64,000 nucleotides of DNA from Methylovulum sp. (GTDB taxonomy: Bacteria > Pseudomonadota > Gammaproteobacteria > Methylococcales > Methylomonadaceae), in the NCBI GenBank assembly GCA_030653435.1, contig JAURZI010000099.1, forward strand, positions 1-64,000, given 5' to 3'. The position numbers and the translations under genes were made by a program. Each line of letters starts with the position of its first letter. Positions within the stretch are counted from its first letter, which is position 1. Positions 32,521-41,578 of the stretch are shown piece after piece. The notes beneath the pieces are model-generated. The model made no database searches and was not told the origin of the DNA. It worked only from the letters and a program-made list of their open reading frames with translations.

Positions 32521-34437
32521 ATGCCTTTATTACGCTTAACTAACGTCTCGATTGCTTACGGAACACACGCCTTATTAAAAAATGCCGAATTTCAGCTTGA
32601 TGCTGGGGAACGGGTAGGCTTGCTAGGCCGTAATGGCGAAGGCAAATCCACTTTAATGAAGATTATTGCCGGAAATGTCCATGCCGATCACGGCGACATT
32701 TGGCGACAGCCCGAATTAAAACTGTCCTGGCTGGAGCAAGCCCCCGATTTACCCGGCGACGCGACTATTTACGACGCCGTCGCCGACGGCCTGGGCGAAC
32801 TGGGACATTGGATCACCCGTTATCACAGCCTGTCCTTAACAATGGACTATGACGACGAAAAAAGCCTGAATGAACTGGGCGATCTGCAGCATAAGCTGGA
32901 AGCCCATAACGGTTGGCATTTTCAACAACGGGTTGAAGCCACCTTAAGCAAACTGGATCTACCCGGCGAATTAAGCATCAGCGGCCTGTCCGGGGGCTGG
33001 AAGCGACGCGTGGCGCTGGCGCGGGCCTTGGTAATCGAACCGGACGTGTTATTACTGGACGAACCGACCAACCACCTGGACTTCGACAGCATCAGCTGGT
33101 TGGAGGACCAGATCCTGAATTTTCAAGGCGCTGTATTATTTGTCACCCATGACCGGTCTTTTCTGCAAAAACTGGCTACACGGATCGTGGATCTGGATCG
33201 CGGCAACCTGGTTTCATGGCAAGGCAGTTACGACGATTATTGCCGCCGTAAAGCCGCTGCACTGGAAGACGAAGCCAACCAAAACGCAGAATTCGATAAA
33301 AAACTCGCCGATGAAGAGGTCTGGATCAGGCAAGGCGTCAAAGCGCGGCGCACCCGCAACGAAGGGCGTGTCCGCGCCCTGGAAAAGTTACGCAATGAAC
33401 GCGCCCAACGTCGTAATACCCAAGGCACGGCAAAACTGGCATTAAACCGCGGCGACGCCTCAGGCAAAAAAGTCATTGAAGTCGATGACATCAGCTTTGG
33501 CTACGGCGACCGGCAAATCGTCAGCCACTTTTCAACACTGATACAACGCGGTGACAAAATCGGCCTAATTGGCGCCAACGGCGCAGGCAAATCGACCTTA
33601 TTAAAGCTATTGCTGAAGCAACTGGAACCCGATAGCGGCATCGTGGACCAGGGTACACGGTTGGAAATCGCCTATTTTGACCAATTGCGCGACCAACTTG
33701 ACCCCAATATGACTGTCGTCGATACCGTGGCTGACGGCAATGATTTTGTCGAAATCGCCGGCAACAGGCGGCATGTCATGTCTTACCTGGGGGACTTTCT
33801 ATTCGCCCCGGCCAGGGCGCGTTCACCGGTAAAAAGTTTGTCCGGCGGTGAAAAAAACCGCTTGTTATTGGCACGTTTATTTACTAAGCCGGCAAACCTT
33901 ATCGTGATGGACGAGCCAACCAACGACCTCGACCTGGAAACACTGGAGTTATTGGAAGAGAAATTGGTCAACTATGACGGCACATTATTGCTGGTCAGCC
34001 ATGACCGGGCCTTCCTCGATAACGTAGTCACCAGCGTGTTTGTGCTGGATGGTTCGGGCGAGGTCAACGAATTTATCGGCGGCTATAGCGACTGGCTGGC
34101 TTACTCTGAGGAAGCGAAACAAGCCATAGCGGTAAAAAAACCGACCGAACCTAAAAAACAGGGCGCCTCCCCCGTTGCCACCAAAAAAAAGAAGCTTAGC
34201 TTTAAAGAACAACAAGAGCTGGACAAATTACCGGCACTGATTGAGGAACTGGAAAACCGACAAGCCGCGTTAACACTGCAAATCAGTTCAGCCGATTTTT
34301 ACACCCAGACAGGTAATGCGAAACAAAATATTGTCGCCAACACCCTAGAAGAATTGAAGCAACTAGAAGCCAAATTGGCACAGACTTACCAACGCTGGGA
34401 TGAGCTGGAAGCACTCACTGAAGAAGCGGCTGGATAA
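32521..34437 (+). CDS. uup: ABC-F ATPase Uup
   Basis: 638 residues with two ABC domains in one chain and no membrane part. Walker A GRNGEGKS and GANGAGKS, signatures LSGGWKRR and LSGGEKNR, Walker B LLLDEPTNHLDF and IVMDEPTNDLDL. The C-terminal coiled-coil domain (KKKKLSFKEQQELDKLPALIE) is the DNA/ribosome-binding tail that separates Uup from EttA. ABC-F proteins act on ribosomes; Uup also lowers precise excision of transposons. Stands alone upstream of tRNA-Ser. Confidence 0.93.
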   Translation: MPLLRLTNVSIAYGTHALLKNAEFQLDAGERVGLLGRNGEGKSTLMKIIAGNVHADHGDIWRQPELKLSWLEQAPDLPGDATIYDAVADGLGELGHWITRYHSLSLTMDYDDEKSLNELGDLQHKLEAHNGWHFQQRVEATLSKLDLPGELSISGLSGGWKRRVALARALVIEPDVLLLDEPTNHLDFDSISWLEDQILNFQGAVLFVTHDRSFLQKLATRIVDLDRGNLVSWQGSYDDYCRRKAAALEDEANQNAEFDKKLADEEVWIRQGVKARRTRNEGRVRALEKLRNERAQRRNTQGTAKLALNRGDASGKKVIEVDDISFGYGDRQIVSHFSTLIQRGDKIGLIGANGAGKSTLLKLLLKQLEPDSGIVDQGTRLEIAYFDQLRDQLDPNMTVVDTVADGNDFVEIAGNRRHVMSYLGDFLFAPARARSPVKSLSGGEKNRLLLARLFTKPANLIVMDEPTNDLDLETLELLEEKLVNYDGTLLLVSHDRAFLDNVVTSVFVLDGSGEVNEFIGGYSDWLAYSEEAKQAIAVKKPTEPKKQGASPVATKKKKLSFKEQQELDKLPALIEELENRQAALTLQISSADFYTQTGNAKQNIVANTLEELKQLEAKLAQTYQRWDELEALTEEAAG

Positions 34438-34443
34438 AATTCA

Positions 34444-34472
34444 TTGCAACAGAATAAAAACTACACTATCCT
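34444..34472 (+). promoter_or_regulatory. Sigma-70 promoter of tRNA-Ser
   Basis: TTGCAA and TATCCT separated by 17 bp, about 34 bp before the tRNA. Confidence 0.55.
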
Positions 34473-34505
34473 TAGCGGCTTTCCGTAGCCATACGGGGGA
34501 AATAC

Positions 34506-34593
34506 GGAGAGATGGCCGAGCGGTCGAAGGCGCACGCCTGGAAAGTGTGTATACGGCAACGTATCGAGGGTTCGAATCCCTCTTTCTCCGCCA
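34506..34593 (+). tRNA. tRNA-Ser (anticodon GGA)
   Basis: GGAGAGATGGCCGAGCGG opens a class II tRNA with a long variable arm. The anticodon loop is CTGGAAA, the T-loop GGTTCGAATCC, and CCA is encoded. One G-T wobble in the acceptor stem. Confidence 0.95.
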
Positions 34594-34624
34594 ATTAAGC
34601 ATCCGCCAAGGTGCAAAGCAGTAC

Positions 34625-34660
34625 AAAAACTCGCAAGCTGTAAGGCTTAGCGGGTTTTTT
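34625..34660 (+). terminator. Intrinsic terminator after tRNA-Ser
   Basis: AAAACTCGC and GCGGGTTTT form the stem with an inner AGC/GCT pairing, followed by a T run. Confidence 0.7.
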
Positions 34661-34758
34661 ATTGTCCAACGAAGTGCAATGTGAAACATTCCGTTGGTAG
34701 TTCTAACGTACAATGCCATGTTTATGGTCGCCCTTTTTTGTTAAGGCGTTCTGTCTTA

Positions 34759-34909
34759 GTACGTGTTTTAAAAGTCCCGAACATCTCCACCGGCCCTTAT
34801 TTTTGGCAGAATAGAGAGGTCATTTTCCTGTTCAAACAAGATAAAAAATCATAAATACAGGTCAAGCCACTCAAATCTGGAAGCATCTCGGACTTTTAAA
34901 ACACGCACT
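34759..34909. repeat. MITE-like element with about 20-bp terminal inverted repeats
   Basis: GTACGTGTTTTAAAAGTCCC on the left is mirrored by GGACTTTTAAAACACGCAC on the right, enclosing about 110 bp without coding capacity. It may be a decayed insertion sequence or a non-autonomous element. Confidence 0.55.
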
Positions 34910-34911
34910 TA

Positions 34912-35012
34912 CAGCGGTTTCAGATTAGGTTAATACGTTTTGCTATCAGGTGCGGAACTTGTGCCAGCGAGGGTATTCGCACCTACAGTCTTAACCGACG
35001 TTGAAAACGCTG
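34912..35012. repeat. 101-bp imperfect palindrome
   Basis: The left arm runs CAGCGGTTTCA, GGTTAA, AGGTGCG; the right arm is its approximate reverse complement (CGCACCT, TTAACC, TGAAAACGCTG). It abuts the previous element. Confidence 0.45.
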
Positions 35013-35243
35013 TAATTGTTGGTCTATTGAAGAGGGTGACATCAGACCGCTTTCGGCATAGCAACAACAAAGCCAAGCAAGAAAACAGCAATACTGTCAA
35101 GGAAACACCAGAGGAAAATAACTCCTAAATAACGCATCGAAACGGATAAACGAAACCTACTGATTATCCGCTTCCCTTACATTGATCCATACCTGTCAAA
35201 ACCAGCTTCGCACCTTGCGCTAAATTTCATCCGGTGAACGCAC

Positions 35244-36374
35244 TCAGTTTTCGTCCGGCACCAGCATCTGAATGCTTGCACTGCCCAGAGCCGTTTGAAC
35301 TGACCGCACACACCGGAATCCGCTGTGCACTAGCCCGGTGTCGGGGCTGGATTTCATACGCGCGCTGGGTCTGAAACTGGCACAGATATTTTCATCGCAC
35401 AAAAAAGAACCGCCTCGCTGTGTGCGTTTCTGGATATAGGGTTCGTCCGGGTCATAACTGTCTGGCGGCCCCTGGGGGTTTTCCAACAGGCTTTTGCCAG
35501 GAAACTGGGCATAGGCATCCGCCCGATACCAGTCCTGAACCCATTCCCAGACATTGCCGGCCATATCATACAGTCCATAACCGTTAGCTGCGAAAGTCCG
35601 CACCTTACTGGCTCCCTTGTGACCATCACCCCCGAGGTCTTTCTGCGGAAAACTGCCCTGCCAAACATTGGCTTTAGGCTTACCGTGATTGGGATCTTCA
35701 TTGCCCCATACATAAGTTTTGCCTTTAAGTCCACCTCGCGCAGCAAACTCCCATTCCGCTTCGGTGGGCAGCCGCTTGCCGGCCCACTTTGCGTAGGCTT
35801 GTGCGTCATACCAAGACACTTGCACAACGGGGTAATCGTCTTTGCCGTCAATATTGCTTGCGGGGCCGTCGGGATGTCGCCAGTCTGCGCCGTCCACCCA
35901 TTTCCACCAATACTCACCCTCCGATTTTGGCGAGGCAAAAACCAGCGCACCGGGCTTCAGACTTTCGGGCGGTGGCGCTGGCGAACCGGGCGGCAACTGA
36001 CTCATGATGTCTTCCATACGGGGAGCCTTCTCCGCCGTTGTAACGTACTTTGTCGCCTCAACGAAGCGTCGAAACTCGGCATTGGTGACTTCAGTAGCAT
36101 CCATCCAGAAAGGATCCACCTTAACCCGATGGACAGGCTGCTCATCGGGACGCGAAAATTTTGAATCTCCGCCCATCATGAATTCGCCGCCTGGAACCAG
36201 CACCATCCCCGCCGGTGCCTGCGCTATTGCCTTGTCGGCCGACTTAGCGTCGGCAACCGTCGCAGCACCGCTACTGTGGGCCATCAGCACCAGTAAGGCT
36301 CCTATTAATAAGACATCACCCCTAAATATAGGGTTGGCACAGCCAAGAAACCCTTGCAGGCGTTTCACGTTCAT
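35244..36374 (-). CDS. Formylglycine-generating enzyme (sulfatase-modifying factor)
   Basis: 376 residues with a signal peptide, then the FGE-sulfatase domain: MVLVPGGEFMMGGD, FWMDATEVTNAEFRRF, YPVVQVSWYDAQAYAKWAGK, RLPTEAEWEFAARGG, GNVWEWVQDWY. The final RGGSFLCDENICASFRPSAR keeps both Cys at the spacing of the copper-binding pair of aerobic FGE. It oxidises the sulfatase Cys to formylglycine. The ATG at 36374 overlaps the sulfatase stop (ATGA). The signal peptide places maturation in the periplasm, so modification would occur after Sec export; this is an inference. Confidence 0.92.
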   Translation of the reverse strand: MNVKRLQGFLGCANPIFRGDVLLIGALLVLMAHSSGAATVADAKSADKAIAQAPAGMVLVPGGEFMMGGDSKFSRPDEQPVHRVKVDPFWMDATEVTNAEFRRFVEATKYVTTAEKAPRMEDIMSQLPPGSPAPPPESLKPGALVFASPKSEGEYWWKWVDGADWRHPDGPASNIDGKDDYPVVQVSWYDAQAYAKWAGKRLPTEAEWEFAARGGLKGKTYVWGNEDPNHGKPKANVWQGSFPQKDLGGDGHKGASKVRTFAANGYGLYDMAGNVWEWVQDWYRADAYAQFPGKSLLENPQGPPDSYDPDEPYIQKRTQRGGSFLCDENICASFRPSARMKSSPDTGLVHSGFRCVRSVQTALGSASIQMLVPDEN

Positions 36375-38509
36375 TGGCAAGATTTCCCAAGGTTCTGCTG
36401 AATAATCGTCAGATCGTCATCGTTCGTCAGCCCGTCAAGGTTAATGTCGTACCAGCTGGACTTACCACCATGCTTTTGGAAATATTGCCAGCCTGAGACA
36501 TCTTTATTGTCGACAACGAGATCCAGATTACCGTCACCCTCACACTGGACGACACTATCCTGGAGTTGTTTAAGTTTTCCCAGCAACGACTGGTAGTTGT
36601 CATTCTGAATAGGCGTCAGTGTGCCATCGAGGAGATTATCTCCCGATTTATCCAGTTTCGGTAACGGGGCGTTTTCGTTGATTTCGTAGAACTCATCGGT
36701 CTGATTATCGACGCAGGCATCCGTAGTAGCATCGTAATCTTTAGTGATGTTACGGACCAGCTTGTAGTTAATGTTACGGATGCCGACCGAGGTCTGGGGC
36801 TGTATCGTAACTGTGGGCTGCGATGGGGTTTGATCGTTCAGATATTTTTGAACCTCGCAACAATACTTTAAACCGCCAGCAGGAACTATCGGGTTCGAAG
36901 CATCAGCACCCCACCAGACCCCGCCATTGTCCTCGCAGACACTTTTTGACACAGGTATGTGTGAACAGCTATTGGCAAACTGGCACGGCGCATTGATTGA
37001 ACCGTTGGCCTGCAAATTCATACCCGTCTGGGTATAGTTCCAGGTGCGGATACTTTTGTGTCCAGGATCGGTGAGATAGGGCAGCATAGCCACAGAATCA
37101 AAAGGTCTTTTGACCTTTTTTTGTACATTGATGCCGGCCATCTGGCCAACCAATTGATAAATGTCGGCAATATTAGTCATGTGCGTAACATCTCTATCAG
37201 GGCTGTTGACCAGCGGCCCTGCGACCACTAGCGGCACCCATACACCGGTTTGGTATGCCGTGCCTTTGGAGCGGCTAGGGTCAAACGGTTGCTTGACGGT
37301 GTAGCCCAGCGTACCGTTGTCGCCAACCAGCACGATCATCGTGTTGGTATCGTTGGGGTTATAGCTCAGCACACCCCTGGATCCGCGCGTAGCAATCCCC
37401 GTTTTTACCAGTAAGCGTCCAACTTCGGCATCCAATGCTTCTATCATCTGATTGCTCAATACCGGCCATTGCTTGGTATTGGTGCAATCAAAGCCGTTGG
37501 TATCCACCGATTTGGCCGGCAACAGCGCTAGCGGAGGCTGCTCCAGCGGCGTGTGTACCGTGGCGAAACTGACGGTGGCCATCCAAGGCCTATCTTTCGG
37601 GCGCTGGTTAATCCAAGCTATCGCCGCATCGACCGGCGCAGTGCCGCGAAAGGTTCGTGCACGCTTATCCGTTAATGGCACTTGCTCCACCGTGCCGTCT
37701 TCATGATTGATGACCAACGGTGATACATAATGTGCATCCAGCAAATTAAAGTTAATCTTTGATGGGCGTGGCGTCTGGCATGCCGCGTTGGGGTCGAAAA
37801 TACCCCCGCTGTCGCGGCACACCCGACCTGGGGATTTTTTCCCCGTCCCCGTCATGACTTGACAGGCATTGTCAGCTGTGTAACAAGCGCCGGTATCGGC
37901 GCCGCCATTTGCCGCTGTCGGCACAAAGCCGCAAGAATAAGTCCCAACAGGGCCAACGCCGCCTGCAGAAGTGTCAATGGACGACGGATCACCTGTTTCA
38001 TCCAGCCATCCGTAGTAATAATCCCAGCCTAATGAGCGAGGCATGCCGTAACCATAAGGGCTGTTACCCTGCAGGCCTAGATGAAATTTCCCAAATAGTG
38101 CGCTTTGATAATTGCTCTGCTTCAGAAGTTTGGGAGTGCTCATCTCAAATGGAGAAACCATGGAGTTAGCTAAATCTTCAGGGCCAAGTGCGCCATTGAT
38201 TTGAGTACGCAATGGAAAACGCCCTTCGAAGAAAACAGCACGACTCGGCGTACATGTCGGCATGGACCAGGTGTTGCGGAAGCGAATTCCGTTGCTGGCG
38301 AGCAGATCAATGTTGGGCATGGCCGGTGCGGTCAGGCCGCCATATCCGAACGCCTGCATCTGATCAATGCCGACATCGTCCATGATGATGAACAGGATGT
38401 TGGGATGCGTATCAGTTTGCTGGGCAGCTACAGTCGAAGACCCTAAGGCCAGCCAAGCAACAAACAAACAGGTAAAAGCAAAAAACCGCGAACAATATTG
38501 TTTAGGCAT
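36371..38509 (-). CDS. Exported type I sulfatase with dockerin-like tail
   Basis: About 712 residues from the ATG at 38509, where a signal peptide begins (MPKQYCSRFFAFTCLFVAWL). Alkaline-phosphatase fold: HPNILFIIMDDVG supplies metal-binding Asp, and PTCTPSR is the CxPSR motif whose Cys (about residue 86) becomes formylglycine; LVGDNGT carries further metal ligands. The C-terminal 60 residues contain two EF-hand-like loops (DGNLDLVVDNKD, DINLDGLTNDDD), a dockerin-like tail. Insertions rich in Cys (about 220-290, 530-570) are unusual. The partner FGE follows directly, and the type II secretion operon lies beside it, so secretion by that route is likely. Substrate unknown; a longer start at 38575 is less likely. 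Confidence 0.88.
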   Translation of the reverse strand: MPKQYCSRFFAFTCLFVAWLALGSSTVAAQQTDTHPNILFIIMDDVGIDQMQAFGYGGLTAPAMPNIDLLASNGIRFRNTWSMPTCTPSRAVFFEGRFPLRTQINGALGPEDLANSMVSPFEMSTPKLLKQSNYQSALFGKFHLGLQGNSPYGYGMPRSLGWDYYYGWLDETGDPSSIDTSAGGVGPVGTYSCGFVPTAANGGADTGACYTADNACQVMTGTGKKSPGRVCRDSGGIFDPNAACQTPRPSKINFNLLDAHYVSPLVINHEDGTVEQVPLTDKRARTFRGTAPVDAAIAWINQRPKDRPWMATVSFATVHTPLEQPPLALLPAKSVDTNGFDCTNTKQWPVLSNQMIEALDAEVGRLLVKTGIATRGSRGVLSYNPNDTNTMIVLVGDNGTLGYTVKQPFDPSRSKGTAYQTGVWVPLVVAGPLVNSPDRDVTHMTNIADIYQLVGQMAGINVQKKVKRPFDSVAMLPYLTDPGHKSIRTWNYTQTGMNLQANGSINAPCQFANSCSHIPVSKSVCEDNGGVWWGADASNPIVPAGGLKYCCEVQKYLNDQTPSQPTVTIQPQTSVGIRNINYKLVRNITKDYDATTDACVDNQTDEFYEINENAPLPKLDKSGDNLLDGTLTPIQNDNYQSLLGKLKQLQDSVVQCEGDGNLDLVVDNKDVSGWQYFQKHGGKSSWYDINLDGLTNDDDLTIIQQNLGKSCQ

Positions 38510-38905
38510 GGGCTTTATTTCCAGGTAATGGGGAATGTTAAAATTCATATCTGAAAAGAGAGCCGACGTCCTCACCCATAATTCAGATTCTTTTGCTAAA
38601 CACGTACTACTCCCATCTGAGTCAAAAAGCGTTGAAGTTTTTGCCAGAGGTCATTATTCAGCCTTTTTCCACCGTAGGGCGCGCTGTGCGCGCCATCGGC
38701 GGCTCGGTACCGGAAAAGGCGCGCGCGGCGCGCCCTACGTTTCGTGTGACGGTAGGCGTTGCCGGTTTTCAAAACTTAGACGTTTTCTCGATCAGATGGG
38801 AGTAAATGGCAGAACCGTTTTGAATTGTATCCCAAAAAAAGCACTGAAGCTATCAATGCGGAGTGCGCTTCAGATGCCCAAGCTAATGGGCACGCTCGAC
38901 CCCCA
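38510..38905. other. Interval between sulfatase and gspD genes, holding MITE copy 2
   Basis: Almost all of it is the 197-bp element at 38608-38804; no gene is seen. Confidence 0.55.
38608..38804. repeat. 197-bp MITE-like element, copy 2
   Basis: Starts TACTCCCATCTGA and ends TCAGATGGGAGTA, a perfect 13-bp inverted repeat; nearly identical to 20135-20331 and exactly the same length. It sits between the 5' end of the sulfatase gene and the 3' end of the gspD gene, so it may supply promoter or terminator function. Confidence 0.85.
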
Positions 38906-41176
38906 TCACTTAAATTTACCGGCCGCCGGATTTTTTTTCTCGGATTCCATGTTCCAGTTGATTTGATCCTGAAAACCTTTGGTCAAGTACACGGCATCGG
39001 CTGATGACGTGACGATATGCGGCGTAATCAATATCACCATATTGGTGGCCCGGTCTTCACGGCTGAGCGTTGAAAACAAATAGCCTATCCACGGAATGTC
39101 TCCTAAGAGCGGAACCTTGGTGTCAGTCACCGTTTCGTTGTGGGTAATCAGGCCGCCTATCATAATGGTTTGCCCTGAGCCTGCGGTCATGACGGTTTCT
39201 ACCTTACGCTTAAAAATAGGCGGCGTGTTAGTGAGTGACGCACCGGCTTCGCTGACTTCTTGACTGATTTTCAACTCCACCTTGCCGTCTTCAAGTATGG
39301 TCGGCGTAAAACCCAAAATGACGCCGGTATCGACATAGGTAAAGTTACGCGCCAGATTGTTGCCTGATGTGGTTGCCGATTGCGTATTGGTGATTTCCGA
39401 GCTGATGACGGCGATTTGCGTACCGACTTGTATCGTCGCTTTCTCGTTGTCCTTGGCCAGCAGGCGCGGGCTGGACAAGATTTTCGCCTTGCCTTCGCTA
39501 GCTAAGGCATTGATTCTAGCATTGATATCCGATGAGGCAAACGCATAACCCAAACCACCGGATGCCTGAAGCAAGCCACCTAACGTGCCCAAAACACCTG
39601 TGCCGTTGCTGTCCTGATGTTTGACTTGCCATTCCACGCCCAGCTTGGTCGTGTCATCCAGGGTAATATCGGCAACTGTCGCTTCTATCAGGATTTGCCG
39701 CGGCTCTTTGTCCAGTTGTTGCAACAAGTTATAAGCTGAGCGGTACGCCCGTGCCGTGCCGATAAAAATCAGCGCATTGCGTTCCTGATCGACAACGACC
39801 CGCAGGCCGTTCCCTGACGCCGACTCGGCCAATTCCGCCTGGTCTTTCAACGCCGCAGCGCTGGTTGTCAGTGAAGAGCGGTTGGTGTTGATGGCGCTGA
39901 CCGGGGCATTGTCACCACCTTCCTTGTTAGCGCTTTTTTCGGTCAGCGCCAGATTGTCGCCGGCAGCGGCACCGCCGCCCAGAATACTGGTCAGCACAGT
40001 CCCCAAGCCTTTGGCATTGGTGTTTTTTACAAAATAGACATAGCTGTTGGATTCTTCGCCGGCCGCTTCCGCAGTATCCAGTTCTTCTATCCAGCCATTA
40101 ATCAGGTTAATCCAGGATTGTTCGGCTGAGGCAATGACTATCGCGTTAATCGGTTCTATGGTAATGATGCGTATGCCATGCGCGATTTCCGTCTTGGCAA
40201 CGGGTATGTCCTGCGCCTGCAGCAAGTCTTGCAGGGCTTTCGCCATGTCCGAAGCCTGCCAGTAGACCGGCCGTATCATGGTCAATTTTTTATTGGCAAA
40301 ACTGGGGTTATCAATAAGCTCGACCGCTTGCTGGAAAGCGGCGATACGATCCGGCATGTCAATGACAACCAGTGCATTTAATCGGGTATTGATTACCGCT
40401 TCGCCTATCGCGCCGGTTTGCAGGAAATGCCGCACAAATGCCAAGGCTTCGCCGGGTTCGGCGTAACGCAACGGTATGATCGCCATCGCGCGGCCCATAT
40501 TCAGCAATAATTTGCCGCGGTCGCTGACCACCAGAGGCACGGTGGTTGCCGCTTTGGAGATAGGCAACACCCGCAAGCCTTCGGGCGACCAAGCTAAAAA
40601 TATATCGTAGGCCCTTAATGCCTGTTCTATCATGCCCAGCAAGCGCCTGGCTTTTACCGGCTGGGTGACATGCAGCGTAACCGGCTCTTTTCTGCTGCTG
40701 ATCGTGGCATCCATTTCAAAGGATAAGCCCATGATTTCACCCAACGCCATGTGGATAAAATTATTGAGCGGCATTGCATCGACATTGATCGCTATTTCTT
40801 CGCCGGGCAATTTAAGTTGTGCGGCAGTTTTATCGGTCAAGGGTTGCATGGATTTATTGGCAAAACCGGGCAATACTTTTGACGTAAGCTTTTGTCCTTG
40901 CGGTTCAAATTCAGGCACAACATTTTGGGTCGCCGTTTTTTTGCCGGGTTCAGGTAAAACTGACGGCAGATCCATATTGACTTGTTTCATTGAACAGCTC
41001 GCCAGCAGGCAGAATGCCCCCAACAAGCCAAGCCGCCTGTTAAGGATAGCGTGATCCGGCAAAGCCAGATGCGCCGTCCTGGCGTTCCCTATCGGGGCAT
41101 TGCCGCTTTGGACAAGTTTAGACGCCACGCTAAGAGCGCTTACCAAATAAATAGACATTTTCTGTTTTGTTTTCAC
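38906..41176 (-). CDS. gspD: Type II secretion secretin GspD
   Basis: 756 residues. After the N0 domain (LPGEEIAINVDAMPLNNFIHMAL) come N-domain repeats (IIPLRYAEPGEALAFVRHFL; MIRPVYWQASDMAKAL; SYVYFVKNTNAKGLGTVL) and the secretin core (ILIEATVADITLDDTTKLGVEWQ, VPLLGDIPWIGYLF). It forms the outer-membrane channel. Unusually, a lipobox (LLASC) lies about 60 residues from the annotated GTG start, so the true start may be further in and the protein may be a lipoprotein. The start overlaps gspC by 47 bp. Last gene of the operon. Confidence 0.92.
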   Translation of the reverse strand: MKTKQKMSIYLVSALSVASKLVQSGNAPIGNARTAHLALPDHAILNRRLGLLGAFCLLASCSMKQVNMDLPSVLPEPGKKTATQNVVPEFEPQGQKLTSKVLPGFANKSMQPLTDKTAAQLKLPGEEIAINVDAMPLNNFIHMALGEIMGLSFEMDATISSRKEPVTLHVTQPVKARRLLGMIEQALRAYDIFLAWSPEGLRVLPISKAATTVPLVVSDRGKLLLNMGRAMAIIPLRYAEPGEALAFVRHFLQTGAIGEAVINTRLNALVVIDMPDRIAAFQQAVELIDNPSFANKKLTMIRPVYWQASDMAKALQDLLQAQDIPVAKTEIAHGIRIITIEPINAIVIASAEQSWINLINGWIEELDTAEAAGEESNSYVYFVKNTNAKGLGTVLTSILGGGAAAGDNLALTEKSANKEGGDNAPVSAINTNRSSLTTSAAALKDQAELAESASGNGLRVVVDQERNALIFIGTARAYRSAYNLLQQLDKEPRQILIEATVADITLDDTTKLGVEWQVKHQDSNGTGVLGTLGGLLQASGGLGYAFASSDINARINALASEGKAKILSSPRLLAKDNEKATIQVGTQIAVISSEITNTQSATTSGNNLARNFTYVDTGVILGFTPTILEDGKVELKISQEVSEAGASLTNTPPIFKRKVETVMTAGSGQTIMIGGLITHNETVTDTKVPLLGDIPWIGYLFSTLSREDRATNMVILITPHIVTSSADAVYLTKGFQDQINWNMESEKKNPAAGKFK

Positions 41177-41570
41177 GTTTCAGGATAATTCCGTCAATAA
41201 GAACTTTTTGTAACCGGGCGCCATCCGGCAATAGTTCGCCGGGATGATATATTTTTAAATGATCGGCTGTTTGCAATATTGCGATGTCAGGCATTTTTAC
41301 ACCCTTGAGCTGCCATTGCGCCAGTGCCGATGCCACTTGCTGTTGTTGTGGATTAGCGCGCTGCGGGTTTTGGTCGATAATGCGTCCCCGCGCTTTGTCC
41401 CATAAGTTATGGGCCAATATTTGCTGCTTCGTGTCTTCGGAAATAATCGCGTCTTGCTGCTTAAATTGCGGCGGATGCTGCGCCGTCGACAGATTGCCGT
41501 CGTCCTCCAGCCACAGGTTTATAAACGGCAACAGCGGCGGCACCAAAGCCAGCAGGTAGTATTTTTTCAT
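41130..41570 (-). CDS. gspC: Short GspC-like type II secretion protein
   Basis: 146 residues. An N-terminal membrane helix (YYLLALVPPLLPFINLWL), a linker with NLWDKARG, then the homology-region barrel (WQLKGVKMPDIAILQTADHLKIYHPGELLPDGARLQKVLIDGIILKRENKTE). It lacks the PDZ domain of full GspC. GspC couples the inner-membrane platform to GspD. Position between gspM and gspD supports the call. Confidence 0.78.
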   Translation of the reverse strand: MKKYYLLALVPPLLPFINLWLEDDGNLSTAQHPPQFKQQDAIISEDTKQQILAHNLWDKARGRIIDQNPQRANPQQQQVASALAQWQLKGVKMPDIAILQTADHLKIYHPGELLPDGARLQKVLIDGIILKRENKTENVYLFGKRS

Positions 41571-41578
41571 TAGGGGCG

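Larger units (their letters stand above)
34663..35243. other. 581-bp gene-free interval with two palindromic elements
   Basis: Contains the inverted-repeat elements at 34759-34909 and 34912-35012. The rest shows no gene; the 62-codon plus-strand frame from 34940 starts inside the second palindrome and has no recognisable product. Confidence 0.5.

Noticed and set aside
34940-35128. 62-codon plus-strand frame
   Set aside because: Starts inside an imperfect palindrome; no family and no ribosome site.
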